A stretch of DNA of 64,000 nt from Aggregatimonas sangjinii. GTDB lineage: Bacteria; Bacteroidota; Bacteroidia; Flavobacteriales; Flavobacteriaceae. The notes below the pieces were generated by a model that was not told the DNA's origin, did not search any database, and worked only from the letters and a program-made list of their open reading frames with translations. The stretch covers positions 186,001-250,000 of the forward strand of contig NZ_CP040710.1 in NCBI RefSeq assembly GCF_005943945.1, read 5' to 3'. Every line of letters starts with the position of its first letter. The first letter of the stretch is position 1. The translations under genes were made by a program, and so were the position numbers. Positions 9,958 to 18,907 of the stretch are shown here, in pieces.

Positions 9958-11076
9958 CTATTCTGCTGTTTGTTTTACGATGTACTCGGCCGCTTTACGA
10001 CTTGCCCCGGGGCCACCGAGTTTTTGGATCAAAGTCTCATAATCTTCTAATTGGCGTTCACGATGTTCCCCCGTCACGATTTTCGATAGTTCCGACGATA
10101 GGTTTTCGGTTGTCAATTCGTTTTGGATCAATTCCCTGACGACTTCTTTCCTCATAATCAAATTGACCAAGGAGATGTAGTCTAAGGTGATAATGCGCTT
10201 CGCGATTTGGTACGATACCCAGTTCGCGCGGTAACAAACCACCTGAGGCACCTTAAAAAGAGCCGTTTCAAGAGTTGCGGTGCCGCTGGTGACCAAGGCC
10301 GCATGTGCGATGCTCAACAAGTCATAGGTGCGGTTCGCGACAAAACCAACATTCGGATTGTCCAGGAACGGTGTATAGAAATCCCGATCAAGACTAGGTG
10401 CGCCCGCGATAACAAACTCATAATTCGAAAAATCCCTGACTACCGAAAGCATCAAGGTAAGCATTTTTTCTACCTCCTGCTGCCGGCTTCCGGGCAATAG
10501 CGCTATGATGCGCTTTTCGCTATCCAATTTGTTCTCTTTTCGAAAGTTTCTTTCGTTTAAGGTTGGTCTGTTATCAAGGGCATCCAACAGCGGATGGCCA
10601 ACAAAACGTACTGGGAAGTTGTGTTTTTCTTCGTAAAATTCTTTTTCAAAAGGAAGGATGACATACATCGCATCGATATCTCGCTTTATTTTTTCAATTC
10701 TGCCCTCTCTTGACGCCCAAATTTGCGGGGAAATATAATAATTGGTGCGAAAACCCTTCTGCTTCGCCCATTTGGCGATGCGGAGGTTAAAGCCCGAATA
10801 GTCTATGAAAATGATGGCATCCGGGGTGAAACGTTCAATATCGCTTTTACAAAATTTGATATTCTTGTAGATGGTGCCGAGATTTGACAGGACCTCCAAA
10901 AAGCCCATAAAGGCCATTTCCTTATAATGCTTTACCAACTGTGCACCCGCGGCCTGCATTAAATCCCCGCCCCAACAGCGAATTTCGGCCTGCGCATCTC
11001 TGGCCTTTAAGGCCCTGATAAGGTTGGCCCCATGAAGGTCTCCCGATGCTTCCCCCGCGATGATGTAGTATTTCAT
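9958..11076 (-). CDS. lpxB: Lipid-A-disaccharide synthase
   Basis: 372 aa, the usual size of GT19 LpxB. It joins UDP-2,3-diacylglucosamine and lipid X to form the lipid A disaccharide at the inner face of the cytoplasmic membrane. Seen: the N-terminal motif GEASGDLHGANLI (residues 8-20), LPGSRQQEVE in the second Rossmann half, and the donor-site stretch SGTATLETALFKVPQVVCYR (about 261-281). It is part of surE - small membrane gene - lpxB, an order common in Flavobacteriia. A perfect -7 box lies immediately upstream of the ATG. Confidence 0.95.
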   Translation of the reverse strand: MKYYIIAGEASGDLHGANLIRALKARDAQAEIRCWGGDLMQAAGAQLVKHYKEMAFMGFLEVLSNLGTIYKNIKFCKSDIERFTPDAIIFIDYSGFNLRIAKWAKQKGFRTNYYISPQIWASREGRIEKIKRDIDAMYVILPFEKEFYEEKHNFPVRFVGHPLLDALDNRPTLNERNFRKENKLDSEKRIIALLPGSRQQEVEKMLTLMLSVVRDFSNYEFVIAGAPSLDRDFYTPFLDNPNVGFVANRTYDLLSIAHAALVTSGTATLETALFKVPQVVCYRANWVSYQIAKRIITLDYISLVNLIMRKEVVRELIQNELTTENLSSELSKIVTGEHRERQLEDYETLIQKLGGPGASRKAAEYIVKQTAE

Positions 11077-11080
11077 TTTT

Positions 11081-11088
11081 CAAATGTA
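11081..11088 (-). promoter_or_regulatory. -7 promoter element (TACATTTG) of lpxB
   Basis: On the minus strand this reads TACATTTG, a perfect TAnnTTTG. TTG trinucleotides that could serve as a -33 element lie 17 and 22 bp upstream. Only AAAA separates the box from the ATG, so the mRNA would be nearly leaderless if this promoter is used. The region is AT-rich, so a chance match is possible. Confidence 0.4.
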
Positions 11089-11254
11089 AAACTCAAATAC
11101 AAATTCAATTCAATGTTAATTTGTAAGTTGAATTACTTCATGTTTTGCGCTATTCGGTCGTAAACTTGGCGTAACCGATGCGTAACAACGCAAATAAATT
11201 ACTAAGAACGAATACAGGTCGACTACCACGTTATTTTGAATTTGTATTTTAATT

Positions 11255-11539
11255 TTAAAACACTTTGTAATACACGATAACCAAGGCCGTTAAAACGGTG
11301 GCCAGCAGCACACCTTTTGCCCGCTGATCCCTTCGAATGCGTAGGAAGGCAAAAAAAGCGATCAAGTTAAGAATGGCACCGAGGGCCAGAAGACTACCCA
11401 CGTGACCTTGACTCACTGCCGCTTTAAAAGTCTCTTCAATGCCATAGTCCGAGAAAAGTAAAATGTATAAAAGTGTCCCCAAGGTATTCGCAATAATACC
11501 CACGATAAAACCTATAAGCAGTTCTTTCTTACTATTCAT
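11255..11539 (-). CDS. Small membrane protein of unknown function
   Basis: 94 aa with three predicted TM helices (about 8-30, 48-68, 75-92) and a short basic loop RIRRDQRAKG (67-76). I do not recognise a named family. It lies between surE (54 bp upstream) and lpxB (178 bp downstream) on the same strand. Similar small membrane proteins at this place are common in Flavobacteriia, so a link to envelope biogenesis is possible but is inference. The 178 bp before lpxB contains no other ORF. Confidence 0.75.
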   Translation of the reverse strand: MNSKKELLIGFIVGIIANTLGTLLYILLFSDYGIEETFKAAVSQGHVGSLLALGAILNLIAFFAFLRIRRDQRAKGVLLATVLTALVIVYYKVF

Positions 11540-11593
11540 TATTTTCTAAGCTATCTATTTTAAAATGATTCAAATTTTCAAACATCAAACATC

Positions 11594-12367
11594 CTACAAA
11601 TCCCAAGAATTGAGTTGCTGGATGCTATGGTGTGCCGTAAGGTCGAATTGTGTCGGTACTACCGAGATGTAATCATTGGCCAAGGCCCATTCATCGGTAT
11701 CCTCGCCTTTGTCCAAAAGCTCGAACTCGCCTGTAAGCCAATAGTAATCCTTGCCCATAGGGCTGGTTCGTTTGTCGAATTTTTCCTTCCAGTTCGCCCG
11801 TGCCTGTCGGCATATCTTAATACCCTTTATTTCGTGTTTTTCCAGTTTGGGAATGTTGACGTTCAGAACGACTCCCGGGGGAATTCCGTTTTCCAAAGCT
11901 TCCCGAACGATATTTTGCACAAATTCTTTTGCATGCGAAAAGTCGGCTTTCCAAGTGTAGTCGCACAATGAAAAACCAATGGCTGGAATACCTTCTATAC
12001 CCGCTTCAATGGCCGCGCTCATGGTACCGGAATAAATCACGTTTATCGAAGCGTTCGAACCGTGATTGATACCACTTAAACAGATATCCGGTTTTCGTTC
12101 CAAAAGCTCCTGAAGTCCTAGCTTTACGCAGTCGGCCGGGGTGCCGCTACAGCTGTACTCGGCCTTGGCGCCATCTTCGTCAACCGTAGTCATCTTAGTG
12201 GCATAGAGCGTATTATTGATCGTAATGGCATGCCCCATTCCCGACTGTGGACTGTCTGGAGCTACCACGACCACATCGCCGATTTCACTAATAAAACGCA
12301 CTAAATTTCGTAACCCCGGAGCCGTAATTCCGTCATCATTGGTCATCAATATCAAAGGTTTTTCCAT
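11594..12367 (-). CDS. surE: 5'/3'-nucleotidase SurE
   Basis: 257 aa, the normal length. A metal-dependent phosphatase acting on nucleoside 5'- and 3'-monophosphates and short polyphosphates. The metal-binding motif TNDDGI is at residues 9-14 (Asp11, Asp12), the conserved SPQSGMGHAIT lies around residue 39-49, and SGINHGSN around 98-105. It is cytoplasmic. First gene of the surE - membrane protein - lpxB - DUF885 group on the minus strand. Confidence 0.95.
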   Translation of the reverse strand: MEKPLILMTNDDGITAPGLRNLVRFISEIGDVVVVAPDSPQSGMGHAITINNTLYATKMTTVDEDGAKAEYSCSGTPADCVKLGLQELLERKPDICLSGINHGSNASINVIYSGTMSAAIEAGIEGIPAIGFSLCDYTWKADFSHAKEFVQNIVREALENGIPPGVVLNVNIPKLEKHEIKGIKICRQARANWKEKFDKRTSPMGKDYYWLTGEFELLDKGEDTDEWALANDYISVVPTQFDLTAHHSIQQLNSWDL

Positions 12368-12385
12368 TTAAGATAATTTACGACG

Positions 12386-12393
12386 CAAAAATA
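12386..12393 (-). promoter_or_regulatory. -7 promoter element (TATTTTTG) of surE
   Basis: Minus-strand TATTTTTG, a perfect match to TAnnTTTG, 18 bp before the ATG at 12367. No clear -33 TTG/TTTG at 19-21 bp spacing was found, so the call rests on the -7 box and its position alone. Confidence 0.45.
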
Positions 12394-12542
12394 CGTTTTT
12401 AAAAAGGATATGTTCTTTAGAATACTTTAACTAAGAAATCACTTTCGTGTTTTAACATGGCACGGTTTTTTCATTATCTTAGGGAATTCGTAGAAATTTA
12501 TGAATGCAGCCTTGATATTTAGGCGGCAAAAACAGCTAATAC

Positions 12543-14690
12543 ATGAAAAGGAATCTTGCCTACGCTTTATTTGTAATGTTGATTGCGGTAGCTTCGTGCA
12601 GCTTCACCAACAAGTCCGCCGAGGATTTTGAGAATGACGACAAAGACAAATTGTTGTTGGATCTTATTACCTATGTGCTACAAAAAGCACATTATGACCC
12701 CAAAGACATCAACGATGATTTTTCGATAGGGGTGTATGAGGATTTTATTGAAATACTCGACCCTACCAAACGGTTTTTTCTTCAAGAGGATATCGCCGAA
12801 TTTGAGAAATATAAGTTTCAGATAGACGATCAAGTGAAAAATACCGATATCGCTTTTTTCAATTTGGTCTATGATAAATTGATGCTGCGTATGAACGAAG
12901 CCAAAGGCATCTACGGAGAGGTATTGGACGAAGCGTTTGACTACAATGCAAAAGAAACTATTGATATCGATTACAAAGAAGTGCCTTTTGCAGATTCTAG
13001 AAAAGACCTGAAAGAACGGTGGAGAAAGCAGTTGAAATATATTACCATGGGCACCTATGACGCTAAACTCACCGCAAGCGAAAAAGATGCTGAAGGGGTG
13101 ATCAACGATGTTGAGGATTTGACATTGTCTCCTGCCGAAGCGGAAAAGTCTTCTCGAGAAAGCACTAAAAAGACCTTGGACGAGTATTTCGATTTTATCG
13201 ATGACCTGCAACGCAAAGATTGGTTTGTACAGTATTTGAACACCATCGTTGATGAATTCGACCCGCATACCTATTATTTCGCTCCGGAAGACAAGGAAAA
13301 GTTCGATGCCAGTATGTCGGGCAAGTTCGAGGGTATTGGCGCTCGGTTACAGAAAAAACCGGAGGGTGCTAAGGTCACCGATATTATTTCGGGCGGCCCC
13401 GTATGGCGTGACGCGCGTATCGAGGTCGGTGATATGATCATCAAGGTAGGACAGAAGGGAGAACTTCCTGTTGATATTGTAGGCATGCGTTTAGACGATG
13501 CCATTAAAATGATTAAAGGCCCTGAAGGTACGGTGGTCAACCTTACCATTCGCAAAATAGACGGTTCTACGGATATTATCTCGCTCACCCGCGACGTAGT
13601 CGAATTGGAAGAGTCGTTTGCGAAATCGGCGAATATTATCAAGGAAACCGAAAAATTCGGCCTGATCCACCTGCCCAAATTCTATGTCGATTTTGACGAT
13701 TATACCGAAAGAAACGCCGCTTCCGACGTGGCAAAGGAAGTAGAGCGTCTTAAAGATGAGGGCATGGAAGGCCTGATATTGGATCTTCGCGATAATGGTG
13801 GCGGGTCATTAAAGACCGTAGTCGATATGGCGGGACTCTTTATCAAAGACGGCCCTATTGTACAGGTACAGTCTTCTGGAGAACAAAAAGAGGTACATGA
13901 GGATAAGGATGAGCGTATTCAATGGGACGGGCCTTTGGTCGTTCTGGTCAATGAACTTTCCGCCTCGGCCTCGGAGATTTTGGCGGCGGCCTTACAGGAT
14001 TATAAACGTGCCATCGTTATCGGGAGCAAGCAGACTTTCGGCAAAGGAACGGTTCAAAATGTAATTGCCTTGAACAATATCGTCCGTAACAGCGAACATG
14101 GCGATTTGGGCGCACTAAAGTTGACCACGCAAAAATTCTACAGGGTGAACGGTGGTTCTACCCAATTAAAGGGAGTAGCAAGCGATATTGTCGTTCCGGA
14201 CCGGTATAGTTACATCGACCTTGGGGAACGCGATCAAAGTAACCCATTGGATTGGGATAAGATTTCGCCCGCTGATTACACTCCTTGGAAGAACTACATC
14301 AATTACGAGGAAACACTGGAAAAAAGTAAGGCGCGTATGGCGAACAACAAGCAGGTGATGCTTATTGAGGAAAATGCAAAGTGGTTAAAAGCGGAGCAGG
14401 ACGAAACGGAAGTATCCCTGAACTATGAGGTGTATAAAGAAGAGAAAAGCAAGGACAAAGAACAGTCTGACTATTTCAAAAAATTACAGGACTACGACTC
14501 CAAATTGACCTTTACTTCGTTACGGTACGAACAAGAACTGTTTACGCAAGACTCCGTACTACGCGAAAAAAGAGATCGTTGGCACAAAAACTTGGCCAAG
14601 GACGTTTATGTGGAAGAAGCGGTAAACGTACTACGGGATTTAAAAGTAAACAACATCAAAAACGGAAAGCTAGCCAGTGTAAAAGGGTAG
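12543..14690 (+). CDS. prc: Carboxy-terminal processing protease, Prc/Tsp type (S41A)
   Basis: 715 aa lipoprotein: lipobox VASC with Cys19. The N-terminal Tsp domain is followed by a PDZ domain (about 245-335) and the S41 peptidase core. The catalytic dyad is Ser475 in LSASASEI and Lys501 in TFGKG, plus the C-terminal DUF3340-type region (about 560-715), as in E. coli Prc (682 aa). It degrades or trims periplasmic proteins from the C-terminus, including cell-wall enzymes and lipoproteins. It stands alone between divergent surE and a bidirectional terminator. Confidence 0.95.
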   Translation: MKRNLAYALFVMLIAVASCSFTNKSAEDFENDDKDKLLLDLITYVLQKAHYDPKDINDDFSIGVYEDFIEILDPTKRFFLQEDIAEFEKYKFQIDDQVKNTDIAFFNLVYDKLMLRMNEAKGIYGEVLDEAFDYNAKETIDIDYKEVPFADSRKDLKERWRKQLKYITMGTYDAKLTASEKDAEGVINDVEDLTLSPAEAEKSSRESTKKTLDEYFDFIDDLQRKDWFVQYLNTIVDEFDPHTYYFAPEDKEKFDASMSGKFEGIGARLQKKPEGAKVTDIISGGPVWRDARIEVGDMIIKVGQKGELPVDIVGMRLDDAIKMIKGPEGTVVNLTIRKIDGSTDIISLTRDVVELEESFAKSANIIKETEKFGLIHLPKFYVDFDDYTERNAASDVAKEVERLKDEGMEGLILDLRDNGGGSLKTVVDMAGLFIKDGPIVQVQSSGEQKEVHEDKDERIQWDGPLVVLVNELSASASEILAAALQDYKRAIVIGSKQTFGKGTVQNVIALNNIVRNSEHGDLGALKLTTQKFYRVNGGSTQLKGVASDIVVPDRYSYIDLGERDQSNPLDWDKISPADYTPWKNYINYEETLEKSKARMANNKQVMLIEENAKWLKAEQDETEVSLNYEVYKEEKSKDKEQSDYFKKLQDYDSKLTFTSLRYEQELFTQDSVLREKRDRWHKNLAKDVYVEEAVNVLRDLKVNNIKNGKLASVKG

Positions 14691-14706
14691 TTGACCGCAT
14701 AACATT

Positions 14707-14751
14707 ACCAAAAACCCCATTCAATTAAGTTTTTTGAATGGGGTTTTTGGT
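14707..14751. terminator. Bidirectional terminator between prc and the four-TM gene
   Basis: Perfect 18-bp arms (14707-14724 and 14734-14751) around a 9-nt loop. Each arm carries an A/T run, so the structure works as a terminator for both convergent genes. Confidence 0.92.
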
Positions 14752-14774
14752 ACGCATATTTTGATGACCGAAAA

Positions 14775-15374
14775 TTAAGACTGCAAGTCCCGCAATAGCT
14801 TTTCAGCCGCCCCTGTCATTCTTGAATACTTGCGATATCCCCAAAAGGAAAAGGGAATCACTAAAACAAGCATGACCAATATATACCATCCCCAGACCGA
14901 GCTTTGTTCGACAAAAAGGTCCTTCCCCTTCAATAATTTGCTGGATACCGGTAGTATCAATACCAACAGGAAGAAATTTAAGAAGATGGCCGTACGTTGC
15001 CAAAATAAAAACTGTTTTCGCTTCTTTGTAAATTCGATCAACGACTGCCTGTAATTGTTTTCAACCATATCGATACGTTTCATTTGAGCGATTTTTTTCA
15101 GAACAATCCAGGGAATCAGTACAAGATATGCGATGACAACGATGCCGCTGGCCAAAAGATACCAGGTATCCAATTTTCCGATGTTTACGATGATGGCCAG
15201 GGCTGCAAGAAAGCAAATAACGGCTCCTAAAGATTCATACCGTGCGATCCTACTAATCTTGTTCCTGAATTTCTCTTGTTTCATATTGATGATCAATGTA
15301 TCGGTCAATCGTTTTTGTTCGTCTATTTTTTCGGTCATTTCCGACCAAACGTGTTGCATTTCCTCTAAAGTCAT
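14775..15374 (-). CDS. Four-helix membrane protein paired with an ECF sigma factor
   Basis: 199 aa. A charged N-terminal cytoplasmic part (1-44) is followed by four hydrophobic segments (about 45-63, 70-91, 125-145, 160-180). Its start is 8 bp after the stop of the ECF sigma gene, so the two are surely one operon. Position, and a soluble N-terminal helix in front of the membrane part, suggest an anti-sigma or sensor role, but I see no zinc anti-sigma HxxxCxxC motif and no FecR domain. The function is therefore inferred from context only. Confidence 0.7.
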   Translation of the reverse strand: MTLEEMQHVWSEMTEKIDEQKRLTDTLIINMKQEKFRNKISRIARYESLGAVICFLAALAIIVNIGKLDTWYLLASGIVVIAYLVLIPWIVLKKIAQMKRIDMVENNYRQSLIEFTKKRKQFLFWQRTAIFLNFFLLVLILPVSSKLLKGKDLFVEQSSVWGWYILVMLVLVIPFSFWGYRKYSRMTGAAEKLLRDLQS

Positions 15375-15382
15375 GTTCTCGT

Positions 15383-15871
15383 TTATTTTTTGAGTTGTTG
15401 TCGCATTTTATTTTTTATCCTAGAAATACGGGTGCCCACATTGCTCGCCGTAAAACCTGTAATGGCAGCAATTTCACTATATCTTTTTCCTTCCAAAAAC
15501 AACAGTATCAATCCCTTTTCAATTTCGTCAAGTTGATCGATCTGCTGGTATACCAGGTGAAGACGTGCTTCAAATTCGCCGGAGTATCCTTCGGCCTGCC
15601 TCAAAAATAAGTGGTCTAATTCAACCCTATGTCCGGCCCTCCGATCTTTGCGCCATTGCGATATCGAAGTATTCATAGCAACCCGATAGAGCCATGTACC
15701 AATTTTGGACTTTCCCTTAAAAGTGGGGAACGATTTCCAGAGTTGATAAACGATTTCTTGGTACAGGTCATTTCTATCGTCGGCCGTTTTGGTATAGGTA
15801 CGGGCTATCTTGTAAATGATACCTTCGTTTTCTTTGATCACCCGCACGAATTCGGTTTCTTCTGCTGTCAA
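15383..15871 (-). CDS. ECF-type RNA polymerase sigma factor
   Basis: 162 aa, typical of group IV sigma factors. Region 2 covers about 18-85, with DLYQEIVYQLWKSF and the stretch TWLYRVAMNTS (about 59-69). Region 4 covers about 107-158, with YSEIAAITGFTASNVGTRISR as the helix-turn-helix. It directs RNA polymerase to a dedicated regulon. The downstream gene encodes a membrane protein that may control it. No SusC/FecR-like genes lie next to it, so it is not a typical carbohydrate or iron ECF pair. Confidence 0.92.
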   Translation of the reverse strand: MTAEETEFVRVIKENEGIIYKIARTYTKTADDRNDLYQEIVYQLWKSFPTFKGKSKIGTWLYRVAMNTSISQWRKDRRAGHRVELDHLFLRQAEGYSGEFEARLHLVYQQIDQLDEIEKGLILLFLEGKRYSEIAAITGFTASNVGTRISRIKNKMRQQLKK

Positions 15872-15972
15872 AAGCTATTGTTTTAACTATTAGTAGGAAA
15901 CAATTCAAAAAATCACAAAAAGTATCGAAATTTTGACCGTGAAGAGAAATTAGCGGATCAAGTGATGGCGTT

Positions 15973-17682
15973 CTAGCGCTGTTTAAATGGAAAGTCGGTC
16001 AGCGTCAAGGCCTCAATATCCTGTGCATTGAAATAACGTACTTCAATGAGTTCGTAGCCCGGGTTTACCCATATCTTTTTGTTCAGAATGAAATATGGCA
16101 CGACTTGGTTATGGCTACCACTTAGGGTAATGACATCGGGAACTTGTAATCCGTTTGGGAAGGCAAGATTGCTGTCATATTCGTCACTATCGCCGTCGTA
16201 ACGGTTTTCAATACCGTCCTTATCATCATCTTTGGGCAGCGAGGTCATATCGGAAAGAGGGGCATACCCGCCGGTAAAAGCGGTAAAGCTTGGTAGGTCA
16301 TCACCGGTAAAACCATCGCCATTGATTATCGACCCTGTATTGTTGATCGCGTTTTCAATGGCGAGTTCATCAAAATTATCCCGATAAAGACTGGCGCCAA
16401 CATGCGAAAGCAATTCGCTTTCCAAAGCTGTCGCTTCCAATACTCGAGCAGTATCAATCGAGAAATCGAATGGATTATCGACTTGATGCACTTCGGGATG
16501 CTGGGCGCCTCTATTGTCGTCCCAGGCACCCACGACCTGCCACTCTGGATTTTCTAACGAAGGTCGCTTAGGGCTAAGATTTCCTTTTACATATAGGCGA
16601 TGTTGCGAATAGTTCAGATTTGTATACCGGTAGCCGTCATAGTTGCCACTGGGCATCGAGGGCCACATAAAACCGTAGCGGCGCTCTTTTGATTGTGGCC
16701 CGTTTTTCCAATAATTGTTGACCACGTTTACGTTAAAAACACCTTTAGCGGGTAGCAACTGAATTCCGAAAATACCGCGATTGTAAAAAAAGTTACTGGT
16801 GATGTCTACCTTAGTAATACCTGTGGCCTTGGCTTCTATCAATGGATTACGGTCGTTGTTATTGGCAAACAAGTTCCCGAACCAACTACATTCCGCAGTA
16901 TCGGAGGTAAGCGACCCTTTTGAATGCCCGGTCGCATAATTGCTGTCACCGGGTTTGTTGTATTGATGCGTGGCCCATTTGAGACCAAATGCCGAAATGG
17001 AATATTGCACCGTGTAACCGCCAACCGACGGAAAACTTACATTTTGGTCGGTGCTAAATGCGAAAGAGCAATGATCCATTATAAATCGCTTTTCCGTTCC
17101 CCATGGGGTAAAATTATCTCCGCAACATTCGCCCAAAATACCAATGCCCCTACGGTATCGGATATAGCGGGTAACATGATTTCCAAACCCTTCACCGTTT
17201 TTATTTCCGAACAACGGGCCCATATATCGGTTAGACTGGTCCATTTTAAAACTGATGCCCTGACCTTTGTTTCGGAATGCACTTTGTCCCAAGACCGTCT
17301 TGTCATCTTTGGGTGAAATTCTTTGATTCTTCACATTTATGTATCCGGCCGTCTCGAAAATGATGTATCCCGGAGTTTCCGACTCCCAGGCCTTTCGTGC
17401 ACTGCCGTCGCCGGTGTCTTTCCTATTGGAGACCAGAAGGACTTCCCCGCCACGACCCCCTGTGACGTACTTCCCGAAACCTTCCGCAGACGGGAAGGCT
17501 TTTAATTCGTCATATAACCAAGGATGGGCTACCCCCACACCGTTATGCAGACCTATCCAATCGACCAAGGGCATTCTTGAAGAAAAGGGGAGTTTTTGTT
17601 TTTGTGAATTCCCCGAATCCTTAATCGGACGCAGCCCCAGAATACAAAACACCGATACTATGAGAAAAAGGAATTTCTTCAT
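15973..17682 (-). CDS. Secreted pectate-lyase-like (PL1-type) beta-helix protein
   Basis: 569 aa with a signal peptide (about 1-17). The segment from about 62 (AFPSAEGFGKYVTGGRGG) and the stretch FIMDHCSFAFSTDQN (200-214) match the right-handed beta-helix of family 1 pectate lyases. Asn/Gly-rich turns continue to about 420. Near residue 490 an Asp-rich segment (DDDKDGIENRYDGDSDEYDS) resembles thrombospondin-type-3 calcium loops. The last 50 residues do not look like a T9SS sorting domain. Likely substrate is an acidic polysaccharide; this is family inference. Unusually, it follows msrA by only 7 bp, apparently in the same operon. Confidence 0.78.
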   Translation of the reverse strand: MKKFLFLIVSVFCILGLRPIKDSGNSQKQKLPFSSRMPLVDWIGLHNGVGVAHPWLYDELKAFPSAEGFGKYVTGGRGGEVLLVSNRKDTGDGSARKAWESETPGYIIFETAGYINVKNQRISPKDDKTVLGQSAFRNKGQGISFKMDQSNRYMGPLFGNKNGEGFGNHVTRYIRYRRGIGILGECCGDNFTPWGTEKRFIMDHCSFAFSTDQNVSFPSVGGYTVQYSISAFGLKWATHQYNKPGDSNYATGHSKGSLTSDTAECSWFGNLFANNNDRNPLIEAKATGITKVDITSNFFYNRGIFGIQLLPAKGVFNVNVVNNYWKNGPQSKERRYGFMWPSMPSGNYDGYRYTNLNYSQHRLYVKGNLSPKRPSLENPEWQVVGAWDDNRGAQHPEVHQVDNPFDFSIDTARVLEATALESELLSHVGASLYRDNFDELAIENAINNTGSIINGDGFTGDDLPSFTAFTGGYAPLSDMTSLPKDDDKDGIENRYDGDSDEYDSNLAFPNGLQVPDVITLSGSHNQVVPYFILNKKIWVNPGYELIEVRYFNAQDIEALTLTDFPFKQR

Positions 17683-17689
17683 ACCACGA

Positions 17690-18214
17690 TTACGTTAGTT
17701 TATCGGCATGCATTTTCCGTAGTTTAGCCAGTTTGGGATTGATAACGGCCGTACAATAGCCTTGGGAACTATTGTTTCGATAGTAATTTTGGTGGGACTG
17801 TTCCGCTGCATAAAACGTACCTATTTCGGTAAGCTCGGTCACGATGGGATTAGTAAAATACGCCGCCATTTCCGTAAGTATCGCTTTTGCGATTTCTTGC
17901 TGTTGCTCATTGTGGTAATAGATGACCGATCGGTATTGCGTACCGGCGTCGGCACCTTGCCGATTAAGCGTAGTAGGGTCGTGGGTAGTCATAAAGATGA
18001 TAAGAATATCCTGATAGGAGATTTCGCGCTCATCGTAGGTGATTTGAACCACTTCGGCATGGCCCGTGCGCCCCGAGCATACTTCGCGATAGGTGGGTCT
18101 GCCGGGAGCAGTACCGCCGGTATAGCCCGATACTACTTTCTTGACTCCCTTGACCTCCTGAAAAACGGCTTCGGTACACCAAAAGCATCCGCCGCCAACT
18201 GTAGCTATTTCCAT
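17690..18214 (-). CDS. msrA: Peptide-methionine (S)-S-oxide reductase MsrA
   Basis: 174 aa from the ATG at 18214. A longer in-frame reading from 18271 adds 19 residues with no family similarity. The catalytic motif GGGCFWC puts the nucleophile at Cys10; the C-terminal GYC (about 155) provides the resolving Cys. It reduces the S-epimer of methionine sulfoxide in proteins and free amino acid. It follows msrB, so both epimers are handled by one transcription unit. No signal peptide. Confidence 0.95.
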   Translation of the reverse strand: MEIATVGGGCFWCTEAVFQEVKGVKKVVSGYTGGTAPGRPTYREVCSGRTGHAEVVQITYDEREISYQDILIIFMTTHDPTTLNRQGADAGTQYRSVIYYHNEQQQEIAKAILTEMAAYFTNPIVTELTEIGTFYAAEQSHQNYYRNNSSQGYCTAVINPKLAKLRKMHADKLT

Positions 18215-18263
18215 ATTTTTTTGAATCGATAAATTAAAATTAAAAAAGTGGTATGCTTTTAAC

Positions 18264-18300
18264 CTTCTCACTTCTCACTTCTCACTTCTCACTTCTCACT
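18264..18300. repeat. Five tandem copies of the 7-mer CTTCTCA
   Basis: Five exact copies of CTTCTCA (TGAGAAG on the minus strand) plus two bases. The tract spans the msrB stop codon and runs into the msrB-msrA spacer. Copy-number change cannot alter MsrB, because an in-frame TGA is already present in the first units. It could change the spacing to msrA. Confidence 0.9.
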
Positions 18301-18747
18301 GCCCACTTCAGCTAATTGCATCGAAGCTGAATTGATGCAATACCGGAGTCCGCTTGGCTCGGGCCCATCAGGGAATACATGACCCAAATGGCCGTCACAA
18401 GTATTGCACATTACCTCTACACGCACCATGCCAAAGGCAGTATCCTTTTCGTATTTGATGGCATTTTCTTTAATCGGTTGGGTAAAACTTGGCCATCCCG
18501 TGCCTGATTCAAATTTTATGGTGGAGTCGAACAAAGGGGTATCGCAACCTGCGCAATTGTACTTGCCTGCTTCATGGCTGCTGCAAAGTGCTCCGGTATG
18601 GGGTGCTTCGGTACCCTTTTTCCGAAGAACACGGAAGGCTTCCGGATCGAGAATTTCACGCCATTCGGCTTCCGTTTTTTCTACCCGACGATCTGGTTCG
18701 GGATTTCCTTTTGTACAAAAATGGATAACTTCTTTCCAAGTAAGCAT
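18289..18747 (-). CDS. msrB: Peptide-methionine (R)-S-oxide reductase MsrB
   Basis: 152 aa. Zinc site Cys65/Cys68 and Cys114/Cys117 (two CxxC pairs), catalytic Cys137 in RYCINS, and Cys55 as the probable resolving residue. It reduces the R-epimer of methionine sulfoxide in proteins. No signal peptide, so it is cytoplasmic. It is followed by msrA after a heptanucleotide repeat; the last codons of the gene lie inside the repeat. Confidence 0.95.
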   Translation of the reverse strand: MLTWKEVIHFCTKGNPEPDRRVEKTEAEWREILDPEAFRVLRKKGTEAPHTGALCSSHEAGKYNCAGCDTPLFDSTIKFESGTGWPSFTQPIKENAIKYEKDTAFGMVRVEVMCNTCDGHLGHVFPDGPEPSGLRYCINSASMQLAEVGSEK

Positions 18748-18895
18748 AGCGCTATTTTTAAATTAATATTTTTCTTTGCAAATTACGGATTATCACTTAG
18801 AACTCAAGACGAGTTCTTAAATGCGCCGTCTTGATTAGTCGAAGTTTTGTTCGAAAACATACACTTTGCCGGCGCTTGCTTTGCAAATGATTTTC

Positions 18896-18903
18896 TACTT
18901 TTG
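18896..18903 (+). promoter_or_regulatory. -7 promoter element (TACTTTTG) of the endonuclease gene
   Basis: Perfect TAnnTTTG that ends four bases before the ATG at 18908. A TTG at 18876-18878 is 17 bp upstream, slightly short for a -33 box. If used, the transcript would start at or next to the initiation codon. Confidence 0.4.
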
Positions 18904-18907
18904 AGGA

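Noticed and set aside
12678-13268. 196-codon minus-strand frame opposite prc
   Set aside because: It is fully covered by the prc gene, which has clear catalytic motifs; no start context or homology.
18215-18271. N-terminal extension of MsrA
   Set aside because: The added residues lie in the repeat-containing spacer and the MsrA domain begins directly at the ATG at 18214.
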